31,270 bases of DNA from an uncultured Prevotella sp. (lineage in GTDB: Bacteria > Bacteroidota > Bacteroidia > Bacteroidales > Bacteroidaceae). The stretch spans positions 1 through 31,270 of the forward strand of contig CALFGU010000225.1 in the NCBI GenBank assembly GCA_937877685.1, in the 5' to 3' direction. Below are positions 6,096 through 12,605 of this stretch, piece by piece (the stretch's first letter is position 1; every line of letters starts with the position of its first letter). The notes below the pieces were generated by a model that saw nothing but the letters and a program-made list of their open reading frames with translations, did not search any database and was not told where the DNA came from. A program made the position numbers and the translations under genes.

Positions 6096-6281
6096 ATGAG
6101 ACCTATTTACAGAGTTTTTCGGACAACGCAAAGCGATTTGTTGAAATTCAATGGGACAATCGTACTTGTGTTGGCTCCTTTGCCCGAAGCAGAGTACGAC
6201 AAAGAAGATGTAGGGCCAATGTTTCGTGCGCAATTCAAAGATGGGACAATTCGAGATGTTTTTGACGATGAATTGTTTTGA
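6096..6281 (+). CDS. Small hypothetical protein, 61 aa
   Basis: Starts MRPIYRVFRTTQSDLLKFNG and continues with LPEAEYDKEDVGPMFRAQFKDGTIRDVFDDELF. The ending F-K-D-G-T-I-x-D-V-F-D-D-E-L is a pattern I recall from small proteins of Clostridia mobile elements (a beta-barrel-like fold that ends in an acidic tail). Function unknown. AAAAGGGAGAAAAAAGAG precedes the ATG. Confidence 0.7.
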   Translation: MRPIYRVFRTTQSDLLKFNGTIVLVLAPLPEAEYDKEDVGPMFRAQFKDGTIRDVFDDELF

Positions 6282-6287
6282 TAAGTT

Positions 6288-6329
6288 TTCTGCGGCTTCT
6301 AAAGGGTTGAGCCTATCAGCCCTATTCCA
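6288..6329 (+). repeat. 42-bp direct repeat, copy A (intercistronic RNA element 2)
   Basis: Identical over 42 bp to 6817-6858. It contains the stem GGGTTGA/TCAGCCC (6304-6322) with loop GCCTA. A second hairpin, CAGC-GGCGAAA-GCTG (6328-6342), follows. TTCTAAA within the repeat can also pair with TTTAGAA just before the AAAAGGGAG of the next gene. It begins seven bases after the previous stop. Confidence 0.85.
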
Positions 6330-6369
6330 GCGGCGAAAGCTGCGAAATTTAGAAAAGGGAGATAGAAAA

Positions 6370-6591
6370 ATGGTAACATGGAAATTTACAATTATTGAGC
6401 GTTCTGCGTACTATGTAACTCTTGATACAGACGACCCTAATATTGCATATCATGAAATCGAAAAATTAGTAATGGAAGGGGATGTTTGTTTGGACAAGCC
6501 GGACGAATACGAGAACGATGAGAAAGTTGAAATCGACGCATACGACCTTGACGATCCGAACGAATGGGAAAGCACCGTTCCTTCCGCATAA
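6370..6591 (+). CDS. Small acidic hypothetical protein, 73 aa
   Basis: Starts MVTWKFTIIERSAYYVTLDT, then DDPNIAYHEIEKLVMEGDVCLDKPDEYENDEKVEIDAYDLDDPNEWESTVPSA. The second half is rich in Asp and Glu. A short alpha/beta protein; no family recognised. AGAAAAGGGAGATAGAAAA precedes the ATG, directly after the intercistronic RNA element. Another acidic cassette product, in line with the protein at 5099-5440. Confidence 0.7.
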   Translation: MVTWKFTIIERSAYYVTLDTDDPNIAYHEIEKLVMEGDVCLDKPDEYENDEKVEIDAYDLDDPNEWESTVPSA

Positions 6592-6593
6592 CC

Positions 6594-6652
6594 CTTCTGC
6601 GCGGTTCTCATGGGTTTATCCGTTAAAAGCCCATGCCCAAGGCGTAAAGCCT
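6594..6652 (+). promoter_or_regulatory. Intercistronic RNA element, copy 3
   Basis: TTCTGCG, then CATGGGTTT/AAAGCCCATG (6609-6635, one G-U pair) with an eight-base loop, then CCC and AGGC-GTAAA-GCCT (6640-6652). It keeps the order of parts of copies 1, 2 and 4 although little of the primary sequence is the same. Confidence 0.6.
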
Positions 6653-6678
6653 AAATAATTTGAAAGGTGGATTTAATC

Positions 6679-6813
6679 ATGTATCAGCAGGCTCTTGTTG
6701 ACCTTATAGCCTATTGCCAGCGGCAGGGTGTTCTGTCCAATGGAGAGGAAGTAAAAGAAGAACTTTCCGACATTCTCGGATGGGATGAAGAAGATGTTGA
6801 CGAGCTTTTCTAA
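6679..6813 (+). CDS. Small acidic protein, 44 aa
   Basis: Starts MYQQALVDLIAYCQRQGVLS and ends SDILGWDEEDVDELF. It is predicted to be two amphipathic helices; the end S-D-I-L-G-W-x-E-x-D-V-x-E-L resembles the last helix of small XRE-like or ParD-like folds, but the protein is too short to assign. GAAAGGTGGATTTAATC precedes the ATG. It sits between two RNA elements, so it behaves as a separate cistron. Confidence 0.65.
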   Translation: MYQQALVDLIAYCQRQGVLSNGEEVKEELSDILGWDEEDVDELF

Positions 6814-6816
6814 CCA

Positions 6817-6858
6817 TTCTGCGGCTTCTAAAGGGTTGAGCCTATCAGCCCTATTCCA
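6817..6858 (+). repeat. 42-bp direct repeat, copy B (intercistronic RNA element 4)
   Basis: Identical to 6288-6329, 529 bp downstream. The GGGTTGA/TCAGCCC stem is at 6833-6851. The second hairpin here is TTCCA/TGGAA (6854-6872), different in sequence from copy A but in the same position. It starts three bases after the stop of the 44-aa protein. Confidence 0.85.
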
Positions 6859-6905
6859 AATGAGAAGTGGAAAAGGAAATAAATATATTACAAAGGAGCA
6901 ATCAA

Positions 6906-7172
6906 ATGGCGTACAATGGCGCGGGTATCTACGGTCTTTACAATGTTATGGAACACAAAATCTACATCGGAAAGAGCGTACATATCGCAAACAGGATTTC
7001 TGAACACAAGTACAATCTCAAACTTGGTGCGTTTGGGTGCGGCGAAAACATCCGAAAGGCAATCTTTGACGCAACCGGGGCAGAGTTTTACCACATCAAC
7101 CTAATGTGCGAACCGACAAGAAAGCGTATTCTGCGGAAAATTAGCGAAAAGGTGAAAGGCGGTAAAGGTTGA
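6906..7172 (+). CDS. Small GIY-YIG-like nuclease domain protein, 88 aa
   Basis: Residues 7-21 read GIYGLYN...KIYIGKS, the two strands that name the GIY-YIG fold, followed by the expected Arg and His in IANRISEHK. A helix ENIRKAIFDATG and strand AEFYHINL follow as in homing and repair members. The protein ends soon after, at about 88 residues, so the last helix with the usual catalytic Glu is short; the Glu in KISEKV is the only candidate. No DNA-binding domain is attached. It may be a minimal nuclease or a worn homing enzyme. AAAGGAG precedes the ATG. Confidence 0.75.
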   Translation: MAYNGAGIYGLYNVMEHKIYIGKSVHIANRISEHKYNLKLGAFGCGENIRKAIFDATGAEFYHINLMCEPTRKRILRKISEKVKGGKG

Positions 7173-7174
7173 AA

Positions 7175-7453
7175 ATGAATAAAGAAAATGATAAGATGGT
7201 AGCAAAAAACGAACAGGAGAACGCTACCATGAGCAGCAACTACGAAACCGTCAATGCATATTACAAGACCTATTGCATGGAGTTTAAGATTAGAACGCAA
7301 AAGGCCGATGGAAAGGCAATCAAAGACTATGCTTCTGCTCATGGCGTGAGCGTCCAAGCCCTGTTTCTCGCCGCCGTAGCTGACTACATGGCACAGGGCA
7401 AAGCCCCTTCTGCGGTCAAGCGCGGGAGAAAACCGAAAGACAAGAGCGAGTAA
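7175..7453 (+). CDS. Ribbon-helix-helix-like DNA-binding protein, 92 aa
   Basis: The central part (EFKIRTQKADGKAIKDYASA followed by HGVSVQALFLAAVADYM) fits a ribbon-helix-helix pattern: a beta strand, a helix beginning KADGKAIK, a G-V-S turn and a second helix. A basic VKRGRKPKDKSE tail follows, typical of a DNA contact or linker. It probably regulates the cassette. A second start at 7230 has AGGAG eight bases upstream and would give a form without the 18 N-terminal residues. The main start is three bases after the previous stop, so it is coupled to it. Confidence 0.7.
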   Translation: MNKENDKMVAKNEQENATMSSNYETVNAYYKTYCMEFKIRTQKADGKAIKDYASAHGVSVQALFLAAVADYMAQGKAPSAVKRGRKPKDKSE

Positions 7454-7518
7454 ACAACAGTAAACATTTACAAAATCTATTATACATTCTGCACAATGCA
7501 GAGGAAAGGAAGAAGAAC

Positions 7519-7701
7519 ATGGAAAAGACCTATGAGGCATTGATGGAGCGTCTGCGCCGTTCCCGCGATTGGCACAACTCTCTTGCCAACGATATGGCAA
7601 ATCAGCCGGACTTGAACGAGTGCGAAAAAGAGTGCATCATCGAGGACAGAGCGATTGTTTCTTTCTTGAATACCGTTCTGCGCGTTGAAACGATGGGGTG
7701 A
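7519..7701 (+). CDS. Small helical hypothetical protein, 60 aa
   Basis: Starts MEKTYEALMERLRRSRDWHN and ends AIVSFLNTVLRVETMG. It should fold as two or three helices, with C-E-K-E-C in the middle. Not recognised. A strong GAGGAAAGGAAGAAGAAC ribosome binding site precedes it, and CTGCA-CAA-TGCAG forms a hairpin just before that. The next gene starts five bases after its stop. Confidence 0.65.
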   Translation: MEKTYEALMERLRRSRDWHNSLANDMANQPDLNECEKECIIEDRAIVSFLNTVLRVETMG

Positions 7702-7705
7702 GAAC

Positions 7706-8242
7706 ATGAGTTTGATTATAATTGTTGGCTGCATTTGGGGCATCTGCAAGGCCATTTCTGCGGCTTCTGCGGAAAATCGAGAACAGCGCAGAAAAGCTGA
7801 AATTGCCCGTATAAAACGGGAACAGGTAGAGCAGAAAGCGATGATAAAGCGTCAGCAGGAGGAGGCCCGTGAGGAGGCCCGGAGGGTTGTTGCCCTCGCC
7901 CGTGAGCAGGAACGTCAGAGGAAAGAGCAGGAACGTCTTGCCAAGGAGCAGGAGCGTCAAGCGGCACAGCTTGCCAAGCATGAAGAGCAGATCGCCAACC
8001 TCACCTTCCGCATGGAACGTGCGGAGCAGGACATGGAGTACCTCAACGAGCGCGTGGGCAACCTTATGGCGAAGCGCGACAACTACATGGCACAGCAAGC
8101 CGCTTGCACACCGTTGAGCGCAGACTGGGACAAATGGCAGACGAAGATCATCAGTCTGGACAATCAGATTCATTCTGCGGAGTCCCGGCTTGCCAAAGCC
8201 CAGTTCACGCACGAACAGGCAAAAGCAAAGCTGAGTGCATAA
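7706..8242 (+). CDS. Membrane-anchored coiled-coil protein, 178 aa
   Basis: An N-terminal hydrophobic segment (SLIIIVGCIWGICKAISAAS, residues 2-21) is followed by about 110 residues of nearly continuous coiled coil rich in Arg, Glu, Gln and Lys (REQERQRKEQERLAKEQERQ), and then a second helical part with QAACTPLSADWDKWQTKIIS. I recall similar proteins on conjugative or other mobile elements of Clostridia. It could anchor a complex at the membrane, for example in superinfection exclusion; that is inference. It is the last gene of the cassette, and a strong terminator follows. Confidence 0.75.
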   Translation: MSLIIIVGCIWGICKAISAASAENREQRRKAEIARIKREQVEQKAMIKRQQEEAREEARRVVALAREQERQRKEQERLAKEQERQAAQLAKHEEQIANLTFRMERAEQDMEYLNERVGNLMAKRDNYMAQQAACTPLSADWDKWQTKIISLDNQIHSAESRLAKAQFTHEQAKAKLSA

Positions 8243-8262
8243 ATCATCACACACAAATAATC

Positions 8263-8297
8263 AACCCCAGAGGCGTAATGCTTCTGGGGTTTTTTGT
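8263..8297 (+). terminator. Intrinsic terminator closing the plus-strand cassette
   Basis: AACCCCAGAGGC (8263-8274) pairs with GCTTCTGGGGTT (8280-8291), 12 pairs with one G-U and a five-base loop, followed by a T-run. On the minus strand the hairpin is followed by GATTATTTG, so it may also slow the opposing early operon, which ends about 15 bases away. Confidence 0.85.
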
Positions 8298-8309
8298 TTT
8301 TATTCATTC

Positions 8310-8387
8310 TTATTCATGTCTTCCAAGAACGAATCCAAGAACGATTCCGCAGATAGTTCCTGCGATTGCGATGAAAGCGGCGTTCAC
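8310..8387 (-). CDS. Possible 25-aa single-membrane-segment peptide
   Basis: Its GTG start overlaps the stop of the DUF6275 gene in a GTGA. The product, MNAAFIAIAGTICGIVLGFV ending LGRHE, is one hydrophobic helix with Gly spacing and a short charged tail. Other tiny single-helix ORFs lie in coupled positions at 16600-16680 and 19960-20028. Small size leaves real doubt. Confidence 0.4.
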   Translation of the reverse strand: MNAAFIAIAGTICGIVLGFVLGRHE

Positions 8388-8626
8388 AACTCCACCACCC
8401 GGTTCTCAAACTTCTTGTACGCATCCAGATACCACACGCCCTTATCGCCGTTGAAAGTCAGTTCGTAGTACATCCCGTCAAACAGGGTCGATGACAGCAG
8501 ATACTTCCAGTTCTGGAGTATCTTTGATTTCCAGACGGTGAACACTTCAAACTTCGGCGTGGGATCAGACTTGTCCAGATGCTCCAAGATGTACTTGGTT
8601 ACGATGCTGATTGCAATCTCGTCCAT
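8384..8626 (-). CDS. DUF6275 family protein, 80 aa
   Basis: The region FEVFTVWKSKILQNWKYLLS plus TLFDGMYYELTFNGDKGVWYLDAYKKFEN matches my memory of the DUF6275 family found in Firmicutes phages and prophages, function unknown. The length is normal. AAAGGAATGTT precedes the ATG. It lies at the end of the early operon, after the putative terminase small subunit. Confidence 0.75.
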   Translation of the reverse strand: MDEIAISIVTKYILEHLDKSDPTPKFEVFTVWKSKILQNWKYLLSSTLFDGMYYELTFNGDKGVWYLDAYKKFENRVVEL

Positions 8627-8638
8627 AACATTCCTTTC

Positions 8639-9370
8639 TCAGTCCGGGAGATCGACTTCGGAGTATGCCTTGGCAATATCCTCCGCACTTCTCTTCTCGC
8701 CAAGCGGGTCTGTAATCTGCACTTCCGCCTTCGGTTGGTCAGAGAGTCCATAGTACGCTTTCGACCAGAAGATACTCAGCACCGGGTTGATGATCCCGTC
8801 AGCGGCGGCTTGCTCGTTCATGGATGACATGACGGCCTTGAAGTCTTCTGCGAACGCTCTGTGTTCTGGCGTTCCCCTTGTCCCCCGCTCCCAATCGGTG
8901 ATGTCCCTCGCGGACACACCTATCGCCAACCGTGCGTTAGCCGCTCCGGGGATGATGCCGTGTTCTTGGCAGTACGCAAGATACCGTATGAAGCGGTTGT
9001 ACAAGTCGTTGGGGTTCTTCTTGTCCACGCCCTGTCGCATGGCAAGGCACTCCATGTGGTATGTTACGAAGTCGGAAACCCTCTCGTCACCCATCCTGCC
9101 GATGACCCTTGCCGTACTGCCGTGGAGGTCTACCACCAACCCCGTTTCCGGGTCAACCACACGGTTCTCGCCGCTCCCAAGGTACTGTACCTTGTTGATC
9201 CCTTGGAGCATCCCTCCGTCCCCAAAGCCGTGCCGTTTCTTCTCGTCCGCAGAAAGCCGATTGTAGATGGCCTGTCGGGTCACGCCCAACTTCTTCGCTA
9301 TCTCGGTCACGGGGACTCCCTGTTCCATCATCCTGCGGACAACTTTGAGGTCTATTTTCTTATATGCCAT
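8639..9370 (-). CDS. Putative terminase small subunit with N-terminal HTH
   Basis: Residues 1-40 form a helix-turn-helix (KVVRRMMEQGVPVTEIAKKL, then GVTRQAIYNRL), the kind used to bind cos or pac DNA. The rest (FVTYHMECLAMRQGV, NRFIRYLAYCQEHGIIPGA, ITDWERGTRGTPEHRAF, and GIINPVLSIFWSKAYYGLSD) resembles small terminase or packaging proteins of Clostridia phages, where INP-x-x-x-IFW-x-K-x-x-x-GL-x-D is a common end. The assignment is by pattern only. GGGAGGATTGAT precedes the ATG. TerL is 5 kb away across an inverted cassette; the usual arrangement is side by side. Confidence 0.6.
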   Translation of the reverse strand: MAYKKIDLKVVRRMMEQGVPVTEIAKKLGVTRQAIYNRLSADEKKRHGFGDGGMLQGINKVQYLGSGENRVVDPETGLVVDLHGSTARVIGRMGDERVSDFVTYHMECLAMRQGVDKKNPNDLYNRFIRYLAYCQEHGIIPGAANARLAIGVSARDITDWERGTRGTPEHRAFAEDFKAVMSSMNEQAAADGIINPVLSIFWSKAYYGLSDQPKAEVQITDPLGEKRSAEDIAKAYSEVDLPD

Positions 9371-9371
9371 A

Positions 9372-10673
9372 TCAATCCTCCCAGAATGGTTTATCTGCCT
9401 GTGGCGCAGGAGCGTCCAGTTTCTTCTTCCAACACTTCTGCGTACCGTAGTTTGCCATGTGTCTTGCGCCCACCCGCTCCCAGTCTGGCAACCGGGTGAT
9501 GATCGCCCCGATGTCCTTTGACTCTATCAGAGTCGGGTCTTTGGGAAAGTCCGGGTTGGGTGACAACGCACGATGGCACACCTCACGCACACAGGTGAGT
9601 TCTCCGGGGTTTTTGCGTTCCAGAAAGGCAGAGATAGCCCCTACCCGCCAATCGTCCTGTGTGGCGTTCTCCTGCGCCTCGCGGTACGCCGCCGTCAGCT
9701 TGCGGTCAGCGTAGTTCGGCATCTGCTTCTTCTTGTACAGTTCCCTTGCTTCTGCCCACGCTTGCAGAATATAGTCCCGGCACTCCTGCTCATGGTCGTA
9801 TAGGTCATATCCGTTGCAATGGACTTCAACAGGGTAGTATCTTCTGTTGCCTGTCTTGTCGGTAAGTGGGCTGTCTGAGTTCGTACTTCCTATCATTATG
9901 CACCGCCGTGGCAGATCGGACACGTTCTTATCCCACGGTTTGCGGTAGCTGTCCACTTGCCGGGTGATGTATGCTTTTGCGGCCTCCTGTTCCCGGGATT
10001 TGCTCAAGGCAAGCAGTTCGCTTATCTCGCATATCCACTTGCCACGCAGTTGCTCAATGGCCTGTTGCCCTTCCATTAGGTTGACTTCACCGTAGTACGC
10101 ATCGTTTATCGCCAACCAACGGATGAGAGATGACTTGCCCTCCCCTTGACGCAGACCTATCAATATCGGCACATCGTCAAACTTCGTACCCGGTTGGTAC
10201 AGACGGTGGATGCCCCCGGCGAAGATGAGGCGGGAAACTTCCCGTGTGTACGCTGAGTCCTCCACCTTCGCCCAGTCCCGCAGGAAGAACCGACACCGTT
10301 CCTTACCGTCCCACTTGATGTTGTCCACGATGTCTATGATTGGGTTGTACGCCCTTTCTTCAAACAGTATCCGTAACGCCGCAGAGTGCTTGTCCTTGGA
10401 GTACATCCCGTACTTTGACTCAATGTACATCATGCTTCTGGCCTCGTCAGCGTCCGTCCACTTTGTGATCCTCACTTCACCCTTCGCCGTGTTGTGTATC
10501 TCTGCGCTCCCGGTAAGTTCGTTGTAGCGCACCGCAGAGTAGGTTGCATCATTCTGCATGATGGCGGCAAAGTTTTCTATCGTTGGCAGAGGTTTTCCGT
10601 CCTTGTCCGGGGCGAGGATGCTCTTCGTGTCCGTCACGGATAGAAAATGATTTTGGTTAATAGTGTTGCTCAC
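9372..10673 (-). CDS. VapE-family (virulence-associated E) helicase/ATPase
   Basis: Replicative superfamily-3-like ATPase common in phages and satellites; it probably unwinds the origin or works with the zinc-finger primase next to it. Walker A is GLRQGEGKSS (about residues 173-182), Walker B lies in KWICEISEL (about 212-220), and IMIGSTNSDSPLTDKTGNRRYYPVEV is the conserved sensor/arginine-finger segment. The length of 433 residues fits the VapE-only form without its own primase. The GTG start overlaps the stop of the zinc-finger gene in a GTGA, so translation is coupled. Confidence 0.88.
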   Translation of the reverse strand: MSNTINQNHFLSVTDTKSILAPDKDGKPLPTIENFAAIMQNDATYSAVRYNELTGSAEIHNTAKGEVRITKWTDADEARSMMYIESKYGMYSKDKHSAALRILFEERAYNPIIDIVDNIKWDGKERCRFFLRDWAKVEDSAYTREVSRLIFAGGIHRLYQPGTKFDDVPILIGLRQGEGKSSLIRWLAINDAYYGEVNLMEGQQAIEQLRGKWICEISELLALSKSREQEAAKAYITRQVDSYRKPWDKNVSDLPRRCIMIGSTNSDSPLTDKTGNRRYYPVEVHCNGYDLYDHEQECRDYILQAWAEARELYKKKQMPNYADRKLTAAYREAQENATQDDWRVGAISAFLERKNPGELTCVREVCHRALSPNPDFPKDPTLIESKDIGAIITRLPDWERVGARHMANYGTQKCWKKKLDAPAPQADKPFWED

Positions 10674-11224
10674 CTCGGTTCGCTCGGTAAGTTGTCTATG
10701 AGGTATGCTATGTAGTCGATGTGCTTCACGGCGTTGGCGTATTCCTCCGACTCCGGGTCTGCCGTCCTCTTCGCCTTGTCACACTCGATCCATTCAGCCC
10801 ACAACGAGTGGTAGGTTTCCTCCCACTCTGCGTGGGCTTTTTCTTTTTTCTCCCGCTCTGCCCTTTTAAGTGCCAAATCTGCACTTTGAATTGCATTTAT
10901 GGTGCAACTAATGGGGAGATTAAGACGGAAATCGGCGTTGATACGCTTCATTGCGTCCGTCCGGGAGAGTCCGCACATGGTCTGCACGAACCCTATGACA
11001 TCCCCGGACGCTCCGCACACAAAGCACTTGTACCCTGTTCTGGTGTAGGAAAAGTTGTAGTCCTTTCCGTTGTGGATGGGGCATGGACATCGGCGGTTGC
11101 GGGTGCTGACAGAGGGGGCGTAGGCGTGAAGCACATCTTCCATCGTCACCGCCTCTCTGATCTCGGCGGCTATGTCTGCCCAGTCTGCTTTACGCTCCGG
11201 GGTGAACCCCGTCTTCCAGTCCAT
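10670..11224 (-). CDS. CHC2 zinc-finger (DnaG-like primase N-domain) protein, 184 aa
   Basis: CPCPIHNGKDYNFSYTRTGY then KCFVCGASGDVIGFVQ gives the CHC2 ligand set C48, H51, C67 and C70 used by DnaG primases to read template DNA. After about residue 110 the chain becomes a charged coiled helix (KRAEREKKEKAHAEWEETYH) with no TOPRIM catalytic motif. It therefore cannot make primers on its own as seen here and probably serves as the template-recognition half with the VapE-like helicase. The 5' end overlaps the upstream zinc-ribbon gene by 35 bases; AGGGTGCGCTT precedes the ATG. Confidence 0.82.
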   Translation of the reverse strand: MDWKTGFTPERKADWADIAAEIREAVTMEDVLHAYAPSVSTRNRRCPCPIHNGKDYNFSYTRTGYKCFVCGASGDVIGFVQTMCGLSRTDAMKRINADFRLNLPISCTINAIQSADLALKRAEREKKEKAHAEWEETYHSLWAEWIECDKAKRTADPESEEYANAVKHIDYIAYLIDNLPSEPR

Positions 11225-11447
11225 AAGCGCACCCTATTCCTGCGTGTAGTGGAAACTCTGTGTGAAACCGACACTTTTTGCAAGTGTATACCGACACATT
11301 TGCCACACCGCCCAACCCAAACTTCTGGATGACCTTCGGATGTGGGCAGGAGCGCACGGACACCGCCGCGAACTCCCGCCCTATCACATCGTCACGAATC
11401 CTGCCGTGGTTGGGTCGGAACGGGGGCTTGACATCGCCCATCCCCAC
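11190..11447 (-). CDS. Small zinc-binding phage protein, 85 aa
   Basis: Contains CPHPKVIQKFGLGGVANVSV followed by YTCKKCRFHTEFPLHAGIGC, so C-x-H, C-x-x-C and a late Cys make a likely zinc knuckle. This VI-x-KFG-x-GG-x-x-x-V-x-x-YTC-x-KC pattern recurs in Firmicutes phages near replication genes, to my recollection. The GTG start immediately follows the stop of the gene before; an ATG six bases later (11439-11441) is the alternative. Function unknown, nucleic-acid binding likely. Confidence 0.65.
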   Translation of the reverse strand: MGMGDVKPPFRPNHGRIRDDVIGREFAAVSVRSCPHPKVIQKFGLGGVANVSVYTCKKCRFHTEFPLHAGIGCAYGLEDGVHPGA

Positions 11448-11648
11448 TCAGTTGCCCCAGACGGTCTTTACCCTCTCCATGAACAAACTGAACGCCTGTT
11501 CCGGGCTAAATCCTTTGTCCACAAGGGACTGGTAAAGGTCGTGCATCTGCTGTGCGGCTTTGTCGTTTTCTTCCTTGCGGCGCAATTCCTCGACAGTCTT
11601 CCTGTCTTCTTTCATGCGTTTCTCAAGGAATCCAATCTCATTTTCCAT
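11448..11648 (-). CDS. Small helical protein, 66 aa
   Basis: MENEIGFLEKRMKEDRKTVE, an N-terminal coiled coil (KTVEELRRKEENDKAAQQM), then YQSLVDKGFSPEQAFSLFMERVKTVWGN. The last 30 residues fit a helix-turn-helix of the UBA-like kind seen in small phage proteins. The start at 11648 has AGAGAGGAA seven bases upstream; an in-frame ATG at 11669 lies inside the preceding gene and has no such site. It overlaps the end of the ERCC4 gene by 11 bases. Confidence 0.65.
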   Translation of the reverse strand: MENEIGFLEKRMKEDRKTVEELRRKEENDKAAQQMHDLYQSLVDKGFSPEQAFSLFMERVKTVWGN

Positions 11649-12147
11649 ATAACAGTTCCTCTCTGGCATAGTAGTAAAGTATCCCGTATATGAGTTTCGG
11701 CGTTTCTTCGGGCTTGCAGAAAATCAGCGTCACATCGAACCGTGCCAACCACGACAGGATAGACCCGGTTAGGGACTTTGCCGACAGCTTGGAGCGGTAG
11801 TTGCCCAAGAACACATCCGTCCATGTGGCGTTCTCCACGATGAGGAAGATGTGCAACCCGTGGGCTTTTGCCCGTAGGAACTCACGTTCAAACCTATCAC
11901 GGTCTGCCGTCATATTCCCGCAGAGTTCGTCAAGGTTGTGCTTTCTCTCAATCGCCACCGACCGCTCCAAGGTCATGTCACCCAACTGCGCGGAGTAGTC
12001 ACCCGTGTCCAGTTTCCGGGTCACCGTGGGTATCTTTTTCGACTTAAAGTATTCCTCACAATGGTGATCCTGCTCTCGCGTGTCGCAGATGATGGTCAGC
12101 TTGGACAGTTCTGATTTCAGTTCGCCCTCTGTCCAATGCTTAATCAT
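11638..12147 (-). CDS. ERCC4-type (XPF-like) nuclease, 169 aa
   Basis: Structure-specific DNA nuclease, likely acting on branched recombination or replication intermediates. The motif set is complete: CDTREQ (residues 21-26), TGDYS (48-52, metal-binding Asp) and IERKHNLDEL (66-75, the E-R-K-x-x-x-D active site). Later parts FLIVENATW and SWLARFDVTLIFC match the remaining ERCC4 strands. The length fits a lone nuclease domain with no helicase. The start overlaps the SSB stop as TGATG. It lies in the recombination module with Sak4, SSB-like protein and a PD-(D/E)XK nuclease. Confidence 0.85.
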   Translation of the reverse strand: MIKHWTEGELKSELSKLTIICDTREQDHHCEEYFKSKKIPTVTRKLDTGDYSAQLGDMTLERSVAIERKHNLDELCGNMTADRDRFEREFLRAKAHGLHIFLIVENATWTDVFLGNYRSKLSAKSLTGSILSWLARFDVTLIFCKPEETPKLIYGILYYYAREELLYGK

Positions 12148-12605
12148 CAGAACGGCAGATCGGAGTCATCCTCCGTATCATCCTCAAGACTCGTCACGGT
12201 CTGGCGTTCGGGCTTGTCCCCCTCAAACGGGGGAAGGTCTGCGGCACGTTCCGGGGACAGGAAGTAGGACACTTGGGTGTAACCCCGGTCATCCTGCTTG
12301 AACATCGCCGCGCCCTCTGCGCCGACCCACGACAGGAAGTTGAAGTCACCGAAGGGAATCTCCGGGAACGCATCGAAGAACTGCGTGGCGTTGCGGTTGA
12401 AATACTCGTTCTTGACCATGCGGTAGGTGACGGAGAACCGCCGCCCGGACGGGCGAACCTTAACGATGATGACGGGCGTTCCGGGGTTCTTGGACATCTG
12501 CCCGGTGACCCCCTCCGTGACCTCCGTGATGACCACACGGTGCTTGCCAGTTACCGCGCTCTCGCGCTCGGTTTCTTCTCTCTGAAAATCTGACCAGTTG
12601 CTCAT
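12147..12605 (-). CDS. SSB-like single-stranded DNA-binding protein (DUF669-like)
   Basis: An OB-fold-like beta-rich core (HRVVITEVTEGVTGQM, TPVIIVKVRPSGRRFSVTYR, GDFNFLSWVGAEGAAMF) is followed by an acidic tail EDDTEDDSDLPF. That ending, with D-L-P-F, is the classic protein-docking tip of bacterial and phage SSBs. Its place between a PD-(D/E)XK nuclease and an ERCC4 nuclease fits a phage SSB of the DUF669 type. The start at 12605 has GGAGAG seven bases upstream; an earlier in-frame ATG at 12620 overlaps the previous gene more and lacks a good site. Confidence 0.75.
   Translation of the reverse strand: MSNWSDFQREETERESAVTGKHRVVITEVTEGVTGQMSKNPGTPVIIVKVRPSGRRFSVTYRMVKNEYFNRNATQFFDAFPEIPFGDFNFLSWVGAEGAAMFKQDDRGYTQVSYFLSPERAADLPPFEGDKPERQTVTSLEDDTEDDSDLPF

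Noticed and set aside
6288..6858. A CRISPR array or an IS end for the 42-bp repeats
   Set aside because: Only two exact copies 529 bp apart with genes between them, no spacers, no transposase and no target duplication.
7088..7600. Minus-strand open frame of 170 codons
   Set aside because: Antisense of the RHH-like and neighbouring plus-strand genes, which have proper start sites and motifs.
8787..9521. Long plus-strand open frames across the TerS-like and VapE genes
   Set aside because: Shadows of GC-rich coding on the minus strand; no start sites and no known motif.
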